The notes under the pieces were generated by a model. That model made no database searches and was not told where the DNA came from. It was given only the letters and a program-made list of their open reading frames with translations. 5,592 bases of DNA, taken from Methylophilaceae bacterium (GTDB lineage Bacteria; Pseudomonadota; Gammaproteobacteria; Burkholderiales; Methylophilaceae). A program made the translations under genes and the position numbers. Shown one piece after another: positions 1 through 5,592 of the stretch; the first letter of the stretch is position 1, and each line of letters opens with the position of its first letter. The DNA is taken from NCBI GenBank assembly GCA_017880825.1, contig JADGRN010000108.1, positions 1-5,592 on the forward strand, written 5' to 3'.

Positions 1-776
1 ATGCGGTGCTGGGCGGAGGCAAACGTGTGCGCGCTCTGCTCGCGCACGCTGCTGCAGAACTGTGTGGGGCGAACCCTGATAAAGCGGACGTCGCGGCTGC
101 GGCAGTCGAACTGATTCATGCCTATTCGTTGGTGCATGATGATATGCCTTGCATGGACGACGATGACCTGCGCCGTGGCAAGCCTTCTTGCCACATGCAA
201 TACGACGATGCGACCGCACTGCTGGTGGGCGATGCGCTGCAAAGTCTGGCTTTTCAACTGCTGGCGCAACCCGGCCTCTGTAATGAGGCCACGCGCCAAC
301 TGGAAATGCTGCATTTGCTGGCGGTTGCCAGTGGCTCGCGCGGTATGGCGGGTGGCCAGGCTATCGACCTTGCCAGTGTTGGCCAGAGCTTGACCCAGGA
401 AGAACTGGAATATATGCATATTCATAAAACTGGTGCGCTGATTCGCGCAGCAGCGCTGCTCGGTGCCTATTGTGCCGACACAATCGAAACAGCGCGTGTT
501 CATGCGATCGCTCAGTATGCACAGTCCATCGGGCTGGCTTTCCAGGTGGTGGATGATATTCTGGATGAGCAAGCCGATACCGTAACGCTGGGTAAAACTG
601 CGGGCAAGGATGCACAAAGCAACAAGCCGACTTATGTCACCATCCTCGGCCTCGAACGTGCCAAACTGCTTGCGCGCGAATTGCTTGAGAACGCACTCAG
701 CCCTCTAGCCATCTATGGCGCGGAGGCACAACGCTTGAACCAGCTGGCCTACTTCATAACGCAACGTAGCTTTTAA
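1..776 (+). CDS. ispA: Farnesyl diphosphate synthase (geranyltranstransferase), 5'-truncated by the window start
   Basis: This prenyltransferase condenses isopentenyl diphosphate with dimethylallyl and then geranyl diphosphate to give C15 farnesyl diphosphate in the cytoplasm, the precursor of quinone side chains and undecaprenyl carriers. The first complete codon is at base 3; 257 residues are present, and about 35-40 N-terminal residues are missing compared with a family length near 295-300. Numbering from the GTG at base 6, the sequence opens with the substrate-binding GGGKRVR block. It then shows the first Asp-rich motif [10 protein letters not shown] (residues 45-54) followed by LRRGKPSCH, the lysine/threonine pair KTG (141-143), and [10 protein letters not shown] (179-188) containing the second Asp-rich motif. 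The DDxxxxD form of the first motif, with its two-residue insertion, is typical of bacterial type II short-chain (C15) enzymes. The GTG at base 6 is internal, not a start. The TAA stop is two bases before dxs, so the two genes are almost certainly one operon. A geranylgeranyl synthase is a less likely alternative. Confidence 0.96.
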   Translation, partial: AVLGGGKRVRALLAHAAAELCGANPDKADVAAAAVELIHAYSLVHDDMPCMDDDDLRRGKPSCHMQYDDATALLVGDALQSLAFQLLAQPGLCNEATRQLEMLHLLAVASGSRGMAGGQAIDLASVGQSLTQEELEYMHIHKTGALIRAAALLGAYCADTIETARVHAIAQYAQSIGLAFQVVDDILDEQADTVTLGKTAGKDAQSNKPTYVTILGLERAKLLARELLENALSPLAIYGAEAQRLNQLAYFITQRSF

Positions 777-778
777 CC

Positions 779-2620
779 ATGTATCCATTGCTAGATACCA
801 TCAATTCACCCGACCAGTTGCGCGCACTGGAGCGCAAACAATTACCGGAGCTGGTCGAACAGTTACGCGCCTTCCTGATTGACAGCGTGTCGCAGACCGG
901 CGGCCATCTATCGTCCAATCTTGGCGTGGTCGAGCTCACCACCGCCTTGCATTATGTATTCAATACGCCGGACGACCGGCTGGTGTGGGATGTCGGCCAC
1001 CAGACCTATCCGCACAAAATTCTGACCGGCCGCAGGAAAGCCATGACGCAACTGCGTAAGGAAGGCGGCATTGCCGGGTTCCCGCGACGCTCTGAGAGTG
1101 AATACGACACCTTTGGCACTGGTCATTCCAGCACCTCGATTTCGGCCGCACTGGGCATGGCAATCGCCGCACAGCGTAGCGGCTCCGAACGCCGCGCTGT
1201 GGCGATTATCGGTGATGGCGCGATGACCGCCGGCATGGCTTTCGAGGCGCTCAATAACGCCGGCGCCATGGATGCCAATTTGCTGGTAATCCTGAACGAC
1301 AACGACATGTCGATTTCGCCCAACGTCGGCGCGTTGCAAAACTATCTGGCGCGACTGCTCTCCGGGCGTTTTTACGACAGCGTGCGGCGTTCCGGCGAGA
1401 AAGTGCTGGGGGTTGTCCCGCCCATACTGGAACTGGCCAAACGCGCCGAAGAGCACGTCAAGGGCATGATGACGCCGAGCACCTTGTTTGAGGAATTCGG
1501 CTTTAATTATATCGGGCCCATCGATGGCCACGATCTGGATGTGCTGATCGCCACACTGTCCAACATCCGCCAACTGAAAGGGCCCCAGTTCCTGCACGTG
1601 GTGACGCAGAAGGGCCATGGCTATCAACCCGCCGAAGACAATCCGGGCAAGTTTCACGGCGTCGGCAAATTCGACCCGAGCAATGGCCACGCGATGGCAG
1701 GCGGTGGCAGCAAGACTTACACCCAAGTGTTTGGCGAATGGCTGGTCGACATGGCCGCCTTGGATGAGCGTTTGATCGGCATTACCCCGGCGATGTCAGA
1801 TGGTTCCGGCCTCAACGAATTTGCAGAAAAATATCCGGAGCGCTTTTTCGATGTCGGCATTGCCGAGCAACACGCGCTCACTTTTGCCGCCGGCCTTGCC
1901 TGTGATGGCATGAAACCGGTGGTGGCGATTTACTCGACTTTCCTGCAGCGTGCTTACGACCAGCTGATTCACGACATTGCCTTACAGAATCTGCCGGTGG
2001 TGTTTGCCATTGACCGTGCCGGTCTGGTCGGTGCCGACGGCCCCACACATGCAGGCAGCTTCGACATCAGCTATCTGCGCTGCATCCCCAATATGGTGGT
2101 GATGACACCGGCGGACGAAAACGAATGCCGCCAGATGCTTTACACCGCATTCCAGCATGACGGGCCTGCTGCAGTGCGCTATCCGCGCGGCTGCGGCTCC
2201 GGCGTTGCCGTCGTCAAATCGATGCAAGCCCTGACCATAGGCCGTGGCGAGATTCGGCGCAAAGGGAGAAAAATCGCCATTCTGGCCTTTGGCAGTATGC
2301 TGACTCCTGCCATGCAGGCCGGTGAAAAAATCGATGCCACGGTGGCTAACATGCGTTTCGTTAAACCGCTGGATATAGCACTTATTACCCAGCTTGCCGC
2401 CGAGCACGACCTGCTGGTGACCGTGGAAGAAAATGCAGTGATGGGCGGGGCGGGAACTGCGGTGATGGAGGTTCTGCAAGGCTTGGGAGCGGATATCCCA
2501 ATGCTATGCCTGGGCTTGCCTGACCGCTTTATCGAGCATGGCACGCATGAAACCATGCTGGCTGATTGCGGTCTCAATGCAGACGGCATCATTGCTGCAA
2601 TTGAGAAAAAATTAACCTAG
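779..2620 (+). CDS. dxs: 1-deoxy-D-xylulose-5-phosphate synthase
   Basis: This thiamine-diphosphate enzyme joins pyruvate and glyceraldehyde 3-phosphate to 1-deoxy-D-xylulose 5-phosphate with loss of CO2. It is the first step of the MEP isoprenoid pathway and also supplies thiamine and pyridoxal synthesis. The protein has 613 residues, close to the usual ~620. Visible landmarks are the active-site His43 in GGHLSS, the cofactor/metal motif running from GDG (145-147) to NDN (173-175), and the catalytic Glu363 in GIAEQHA. The substrate-phosphate region includes Tyr385, Arg391, Arg413, Asp420 and His424, which match E. coli Tyr392, Arg398, Arg420, Asp427 and His431 at a constant offset of 7. The transketolase-type C-terminal domain covers roughly residues 490-605. 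The ATG at 779 gives the normal N-terminus. No purine-rich ribosome-binding site precedes it, so translation is probably coupled to ispA, whose stop lies two bases upstream. The gene appears intact, with all key residues present. Confidence 0.98.
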   Translation: MYPLLDTINSPDQLRALERKQLPELVEQLRAFLIDSVSQTGGHLSSNLGVVELTTALHYVFNTPDDRLVWDVGHQTYPHKILTGRRKAMTQLRKEGGIAGFPRRSESEYDTFGTGHSSTSISAALGMAIAAQRSGSERRAVAIIGDGAMTAGMAFEALNNAGAMDANLLVILNDNDMSISPNVGALQNYLARLLSGRFYDSVRRSGEKVLGVVPPILELAKRAEEHVKGMMTPSTLFEEFGFNYIGPIDGHDLDVLIATLSNIRQLKGPQFLHVVTQKGHGYQPAEDNPGKFHGVGKFDPSNGHAMAGGGSKTYTQVFGEWLVDMAALDERLIGITPAMSDGSGLNEFAEKYPERFFDVGIAEQHALTFAAGLACDGMKPVVAIYSTFLQRAYDQLIHDIALQNLPVVFAIDRAGLVGADGPTHAGSFDISYLRCIPNMVVMTPADENECRQMLYTAFQHDGPAAVRYPRGCGSGVAVVKSMQALTIGRGEIRRKGRKIAILAFGSMLTPAMQAGEKIDATVANMRFVKPLDIALITQLAAEHDLLVTVEENAVMGGAGTAVMEVLQGLGADIPMLCLGLPDRFIEHGTHETMLADCGLNADGIIAAIEKKLT

Positions 2621-2629
2621 TGTTATACT
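2601..2629 (+). promoter_or_regulatory. Predicted sigma-70 promoter for folE2, -35 inside the dxs 3' end
   Basis: TTGAGA at 2601-2606 matches the -35 consensus TTGACA at 5 of 6 bases. TATACT at 2624-2629 matches the -10 consensus TATAAT at 5 of 6. The spacer is exactly 17 bases. A TG at 2621-2622, one base before the -10, makes it an extended -10 element. The -35 and most of the spacer lie within the last codons of dxs. Transcription would start near 2635-2637, leaving a leader of about 25 bases before the preferred folE2 start at 2661, or about 13 before 2649. This is a prediction from consensus only. Confidence 0.62.
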
Positions 2630-2650
2630 CAACTATTATTATGAATTAAT

Positions 2651-2654
2651 GGAA
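2651..2654 (+). promoter_or_regulatory. Probable ribosome-binding site that selects the folE2 start at 2661
   Basis: GGAA ends six bases before the ATG at 2661, a suitable Shine-Dalgarno distance. The alternative in-frame ATG at 2649 overlaps this element and is preceded only by A/T-rich sequence (GAATTA) with no convincing site. This favours 2661 as the folE2 start. The match is short, so support is modest. Confidence 0.45.
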
Positions 2655-2660
2655 CGCCCC

Positions 2661-3473
2661 ATGAACCAACCTAGTTTGCTGCCCATTGAAGATGTGCAGA
2701 ACACGCCGGATATAAGGCATCTGGCCATCGACAAGGTCGGCATCAAGTCCATTCGCCATCCGGTCAAGGTCAAGGACAAGACTGGTGGCATCCAACACAC
2801 TGTCGCCATGTTTAACATGTATGTGCATTTGCCGCACAACTTCAAGGGTACGCACATGTCGCGTTTTGTTGAGATTCTCAACATGAACGAACGCGAGATT
2901 TCAGTCGAGAATTTCGAGACGATTCTGCGTCAAATGGTAAAACGCCTGGAAGCCCAGTCCGGCCACATCGAGATGACCTTCCCCTACTTCGTTAACAAGG
3001 TGGCGCCTATCTCTGGCGTACAAAGCCTGCTGGATTACGAAGTGACCTTTATCGGCGAGATCAATGACGGCAAATACGACATCACCGTCAAAGTGCTGGT
3101 GCCGGTTACCAGCCTTTGCCCTTGCTCGAAGAAAATTTCTGACTATGGCGCGCACAATCAACGCTCCCATGTCACGGTCACAGCCTGCATCAATGACTTT
3201 ATCTGGGTGGAAGATTTGATCCGCCTGATTGAAGACCAGGCTTCGAGCGAACTGTATGGCCTGCTCAAGCGGCCGGATGAAAAATTTGTCACCGAACGCG
3301 CTTACGACAATCCCAAGTTTGTCGAAGACATGGTGCGTGATGTGGCCGCCAAACTGAATGACGAGCCCCGGATTGATGCGTATGTGGTGGAATCAGAAAA
3401 TTTTGAATCGATCCATAACCACTCAGCTTATGCGCTGATTGAGCGTGATAAGCGCAAGGGTGAAGCCGCCTAG
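2661..3473 (+). CDS. folE2: GTP cyclohydrolase I, type IB (FolE2)
   Basis: FolE2 converts GTP to 7,8-dihydroneopterin triphosphate plus formate in the cytoplasm, the entry step of tetrahydrofolate and, in many bacteria, queuosine synthesis. It replaces or backs up the zinc enzyme FolE and tolerates other metals such as Mn. From the ATG at 2661 the protein is 270 residues, normal for the family; an in-frame ATG at 2649 would add four. Diagnostic stretches are [19 protein letters not shown] near the N-terminus, [11 protein letters not shown] (about 58-68), and the metal-site region [20 protein letters not shown] with Cys153 and His165. Glu207 in RPDEK follows. The Cys-to-His spacing of 12 and the Glu position match the metal ligands recalled for the Neisseria enzyme (Cys147, His159, Glu201). 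Glu222 in FVED corresponds to a proposed catalytic Glu. It lies 40 bases after dxs but appears to have its own promoter. Its stop overlaps that of the converging gene. No folE copy is visible here. Confidence 0.96.
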   Translation: MNQPSLLPIEDVQNTPDIRHLAIDKVGIKSIRHPVKVKDKTGGIQHTVAMFNMYVHLPHNFKGTHMSRFVEILNMNEREISVENFETILRQMVKRLEAQSGHIEMTFPYFVNKVAPISGVQSLLDYEVTFIGEINDGKYDITVKVLVPVTSLCPCSKKISDYGAHNQRSHVTVTACINDFIWVEDLIRLIEDQASSELYGLLKRPDEKFVTERAYDNPKFVEDMVRDVAAKLNDEPRIDAYVVESENFESIHNHSAYALIERDKRKGEAA

Positions 3474-4120
3474 TATTTCTTGGTCAGTGTGAGGGCAATG
3501 CCCTCACTTTTCATTTCCATCCTGTTTAGTGCGCTCATGCCAAGCAACACCACGGCAGGCGAACCGCCTTCCAATACTGTTGCATCGACTTGGTTCAAGA
3601 TGAGGTTGCCCAGCTTCAGCGTACCAATAACAACATGGTAGCCATTAACGATGCCGTTAGCAGTTTGTATCGGCACCCTTTCGCCTTTTTTATAATCAAT
3701 ACCCGCATAGCGTGCATCTCCGCTATTCATCGCAATCGTTGAAGCGCCGGTATCCACAATGAATTTTAGTGTAGCACCATTAATTTGGCCCTCGGTAAAA
3801 TGATGCCCGGCCGAGTCCGCATACAGCGTCACACTACCTGACGCCGATCCCGCACCACCCGCAACCGCGGCACCCTGCCCCATGCCCAATTCCTTGCGCT
3901 TGCCTTCCAACTCTAACACGGCTTTCCCACTATCGGCCCAAAGTAGTTTTACCCCTTCAGCAGACGATTGGCCAACCGACAAAGTCTGTGGCTTGCCGTT
4001 ATTAATGACCAAAACAGCCTTGCCATTGAACAACCCGACCACATTAACCTGGGTATCTGCCCGCACGGTTATCGGCAGCACGAGCAGCAGTAATAATATG
4101 TTCAGTTGGCCAAGTTTCAT
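3470..4120 (-). CDS. Exported retropepsin-like aspartic protease (single-DTG, clan AA family)
   Basis: The predicted product is 216 residues and probably periplasmic or membrane-associated. The ATG at 4120 is preferred because it begins a clear signal peptide: MKLGQLN, a leucine-rich core, then VRA before Asp22 as a likely signal peptidase I site. Longer in-frame starts up to 4177 would bury this signal. Residues about 23-78 form a small beta-rich stretch ([15 protein letters not shown], then LSVGQ, GVKLLWA and [15 protein letters not shown]) that resembles the periplasmic domain of GspC/PilP secretion proteins; this is my reading, not a confirmed match. A Gly/Ala/Ser linker (about 80-95) leads to a retropepsin fold with catalytic DTGAS at 123-127, a flap-like segment around 149-162 and the hydrophobic-Gly motif VVLLG (190-194). 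With one catalytic Asp it should work as a homodimer. It starts 10 bases after the transporter stop, so co-transcription is likely; its own ribosome-binding site is poor (GGG about 13 bases upstream). The substrate is unknown. Confidence 0.85.
   Translation of the reverse strand: MKLGQLNILLLLLVLPITVRADTQVNVVGLFNGKAVLVINNGKPQTLSVGQSSAEGVKLLWADSGKAVLELEGKRKELGMGQGAAVAGGAGSASGSVTLYADSAGHHFTEGQINGATLKFIVDTGASTIAMNSGDARYAGIDYKKGERVPIQTANGIVNGYHVVIGTLKLGNLILNQVDATVLEGGSPAVVLLGMSALNRMEMKSEGIALTLTKKY
3489..3511 (+). terminator. Rho-independent terminator of folE2, embedded in the opposing protease gene
   Basis: A perfect 8-bp inverted repeat, GTGAGGGC (3489-3496) and GCCCTCAC (3500-3507), encloses a 3-base loop AAT. 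It is followed directly by TTTT (3508-3511) and then CATTTCC. It begins 15 bases after the folE2 stop. On the minus strand the hairpin is followed by ACTGACC with no U-run, so it should act only on plus-strand transcripts. The U-tract is short, which is the main weakness. The same bases encode residues 205-211 of the convergent protease gene. Confidence 0.7.
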
Positions 4121-4130
4121 GAGGTAGATT

Positions 4131-5291
4131 TTACCCTTGCTCACTGGTTCCTGGTTCATGTGGCATGAGCCAGGCAAATAGAACCATGCCCACCAAGGCG
4201 CAAGCCGCAGAGAGCGTAAAGGTCCAACTCGGCCCCAGCGCCTCCCATGCGAACCCGCTCATCACCGCGCCAAAGGTGCCGCCCAGACCATAAGAAACAC
4301 TGGTGTAAAGCCCTTGCCCTTTGGACTGGTGGGGGCCACGAAAATACCGATGGGTTAGCGCAACGGCGGCAGCGTGATAGGAGCCAAAAGTCGCCGCATG
4401 CAGGGTCTGGGCCAATACGATCAGCCACCACCATTCAATGGCCCAGCCTATAACAAAGAAACGTATGAAAGCCAGCCCCAGGCTGGCCAGCAAAATGCGC
4501 CGCAAACCGAACCTGGCAGTAAGACGCGGCATGTAGAGAAAAATTAATATCTCGCAAATCACCCCTAAGGCCCACAGCCCGCCTACTTGCCCGGTAGTGT
4601 ATCCGTGGTCTACCAGATAGATCGAATAAAACGTGTAGTAAACACCGTGGGCAGCCGCCATGGTAAAGCACGCGGCCATCAGCGCCATCACTTCTCTGCG
4701 TCGCAGTATTGTCCAAATCGAGCTGCCATCAGCAGGTGTTACTGTGATTAAAGGCTCAAAGATATAGCGCGAAAGCAGCAGCACTGCGGCTAAAAGACCG
4801 AACACCACCCATAACAATACTTTTATATCGGCATGCTCCAACACGTAGCCCAGACCGACCACTGCCAGAATAAAACCTATCGAACCCCACATGCGAATAT
4901 GCCCATAGCGATCAAATCTATCGCCCAGATGGCCCAGGGTAATAGCTTCAATTAACGGCAGGGATGCGCTCCAGAAAAAGCTGAGCAACAGCATGACGGC
5001 GAATAGCCAACTGAAACTCTCGCCAAAAAATACACCGGCATAAGACAGCAGACTTAATGCGGCCAGCCATCGGATGATGTAGGCACGACGACCGGTATGA
5101 TCAGCCAGCCAGCCCCAGAGGCTGGGCGCGAAGATGCGTGCAACCTGGAACAGCGACATCAATATGGCGATCTGGAATGCGGAAAAAGTCAGGGATTTAA
5201 GATAAAGGCTCCAGAATGGAGTGAAGGCGCCGACGAAACCGAAGTAAGCGAAATAGAAGCCGGAGAGACGCCAGTAGGGAAGACCTTGCAT
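4131..5291 (-). CDS. Major facilitator superfamily transporter, HcaT/nucleoside-H+ symporter-like
   Basis: This is a 386-residue, strongly hydrophobic inner-membrane protein with the layout of a 12-helix MFS carrier. The ATG at 5291 is chosen because residues MQGLPYWRLSGFYFAYFGF then lead straight into the first membrane segment, and because a length near 380 fits the HcaT-like group. An in-frame start at 5417 would add 42 non-membrane residues overlapping aroC and spanning a terminator hairpin, so I reject it. Visible markers are PFWSLYLK after helix 1, the MFS loop 2-3 motif GWLADHTGRR (60-69), YGHIRMWGSIGFI (129-141), which is characteristic of the HcaT-like branch, and a charged central loop at about 179-200 containing RRRE. 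E. coli HcaT is assigned to phenylpropionate uptake, but the substrate here cannot be read from sequence. Upstream is the aroC terminator, 61 bases separating the two genes. Downstream the protease gene follows after 10 bases. Confidence 0.93.
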   Translation of the reverse strand: MQGLPYWRLSGFYFAYFGFVGAFTPFWSLYLKSLTFSAFQIAILMSLFQVARIFAPSLWGWLADHTGRRAYIIRWLAALSLLSYAGVFFGESFSWLFAVMLLLSFFWSASLPLIEAITLGHLGDRFDRYGHIRMWGSIGFILAVVGLGYVLEHADIKVLLWVVFGLLAAVLLLSRYIFEPLITVTPADGSSIWTILRRREVMALMAACFTMAAAHGVYYTFYSIYLVDHGYTTGQVGGLWALGVICEILIFLYMPRLTARFGLRRILLASLGLAFIRFFVIGWAIEWWWLIVLAQTLHAATFGSYHAAAVALTHRYFRGPHQSKGQGLYTSVSYGLGGTFGAVMSGFAWEALGPSWTFTLSAACALVGMVLFAWLMPHEPGTSEQG

Positions 5292-5309
5292 GTTGGCGTT
5301 TTCTTCAGG

Positions 5310-5346
5310 AAAAATCAGCCGCGTAAATTGGCTAATACCACGGCTG
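5310..5346 (-). terminator. Rho-independent terminator of aroC
   Basis: Read on the minus strand, CAGCCGTG (5346-5339) pairs with CGCGGCTG (5323-5316) as an 8-bp stem including one G-U pair. The loop is 15 bases and can itself partly pair (TGG with CCA). After one A comes a run of five T (5314-5310). It starts seven bases after the aroC stop and ends 18 bases before the transporter ATG. On the plus strand no T-run follows, so it points one way, for aroC. If efficient, it implies a separate promoter for the transporter, which I could not identify clearly. Confidence 0.68.
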
Positions 5347-5352
5347 AAAGAC

Positions 5353-5592
5353 TCATATTCTGGGGGTAGTGGATACCACGTCGCCACACTGCGCACGGTG
5401 ACGCAAGGCATGGTCAATCAGCACCAGCGCCAGCATGGCCTCCACAATCGGCGTGGCACGTACGCCTACGCATGGGTCATGACGTCCGGTGGTTTGCACG
5501 GTCACTGGATTGCCTGCCTTGTCGATGGAACGTCGCTCCTGCGGGATACTGGAAGTCGGCTTGAGCGCCACGTGCACCAGCACCTCCTGCCC
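5353..5592 (-). CDS. aroC: Chorismate synthase, C-terminal part (start lies beyond the window)
   Basis: Chorismate synthase converts 5-enolpyruvylshikimate 3-phosphate to chorismate, the last shared step towards aromatic amino acids, p-aminobenzoate and quinones; the enzyme needs reduced FMN and is cytoplasmic. Seventy-nine C-terminal codons are present, out of a usual ~360-390. The segment reads [16 protein letters not shown], then RRSIDKAG, then [19 protein letters not shown]. The last contains the family signature RHDPC with the downstream EA pair. The stop is TGA at 5355-5353. The GTG at 5583-5581 is internal (a Val codon), not a start. A terminator-like hairpin follows directly, so aroC probably ends its own transcription unit. 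Confidence 0.96.
   Translation of the reverse strand, partial: GQEVLVHVALKPTSSIPQERRSIDKAGNPVTVQTTGRHDPCVGVRATPIVEAMLALVLIDHALRHRAQCGDVVSTTPRI

Noticed and set aside
908..1726. Long open frame on the minus strand antisense to dxs (272 codons).
   Set aside because: It lies wholly inside a well-identified DXS gene, has a His/Ala/Gly-rich composition typical of antisense frames in GC-rich coding DNA, and shows no recognisable domain.
1982..2592. Two further minus-strand open frames opposite the dxs C-terminal half.
   Set aside because: They are shadows of dxs codon structure, overlap each other in different frames, and have no family resemblance or translation signals.
2621..2660. Terminator for dxs in the dxs-folE2 gap.
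   Set aside because: The gap is A/T-rich but has no GC-rich stem followed by a T-run. Read-through from dxs into folE2 is therefore possible alongside the local promoter.
3426..3453. Imperfect hairpin (GCTTAT...ATAAGC with a partly paired GCGC/GCGT interior) near the folE2 3' end, considered as a terminator for the converging protease gene.
   Set aside because: It contains a bulge and a wobble pair, and no T-run follows on either strand. It is explained as folE2 coding sequence.
4121..4177. N-terminal extension of the protease from ATGs at 4177 or 4159.
   Set aside because: It overlaps the end of the transporter gene and would place a polar stretch in front of an otherwise textbook signal peptide beginning at 4120.
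5292..5417. N-terminal extension of the transporter by 42 residues from an ATG at 5417.
   Set aside because: It would overlap aroC in another frame and run through the terminator hairpin. The extra residues contain no membrane segment, and the start at 5291 gives the normal family length.
1..5592. Search for insertion sequences, CRISPR repeats, tRNAs, riboswitches, attachment sites or foreign islands.
   Set aside because: No direct or inverted repeat arrays, transposase motifs or structured RNA signatures were seen. Every long stretch is covered by intact or edge-truncated genes of recognised families.

Overview
The window is a compact stretch of bacterial chromosome, about 5.6 kb with almost no non-coding DNA. 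It looks betaproteobacterial, most like the Nitrosomonadales/Methylophilales-type lineages. That reading rests on recalled protein resemblance (IspA, DXS, FolE2, AroC) and on the ispA-dxs-folE2 order facing an aroC cluster. It is an inference, not a database result. I see no mobile element, CRISPR array, tRNA or rRNA, and no gene-free stretch longer than about 60 bases.

Left half, plus strand: the 3' part of ispA (farnesyl diphosphate synthase, cut by the window start), then dxs (1-deoxy-D-xylulose-5-phosphate synthase) two bases later, then folE2 (GTP cyclohydrolase IB). IspA and DXS belong to one pathway. DXS makes the entry metabolite of the MEP isoprenoid route, and IspA condenses the resulting C5 units into farnesyl diphosphate. 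folE2 appears to have its own promoter, whose -35 element lies inside the last codons of dxs. Its transcript appears to end at a hairpin lying inside the opposing gene.

Right half, minus strand, read from the right edge leftwards: the C-terminal 79 codons of aroC (chorismate synthase, cut by the window end), an intergenic hairpin with a U-tract that looks like the aroC terminator, an HcaT-like major facilitator transporter, and, 10 bases after it, a small exported retropepsin-type aspartic protease. The protease gene converges on folE2, and the two TAG stop codons overlap in one CTAG.

Most of the window is housekeeping metabolism. Chorismate (AroC) and 7,8-dihydroneopterin triphosphate (FolE2) both feed folate synthesis, but nothing in the sequence shows that these facing units are co-regulated. 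The least understood part is the transporter plus periplasmic retropepsin pair. The most interesting architecture is the gene-embedded promoter and terminator that make folE2 a separate transcription unit in very little space. I found no convincing evidence of a wholly new system.
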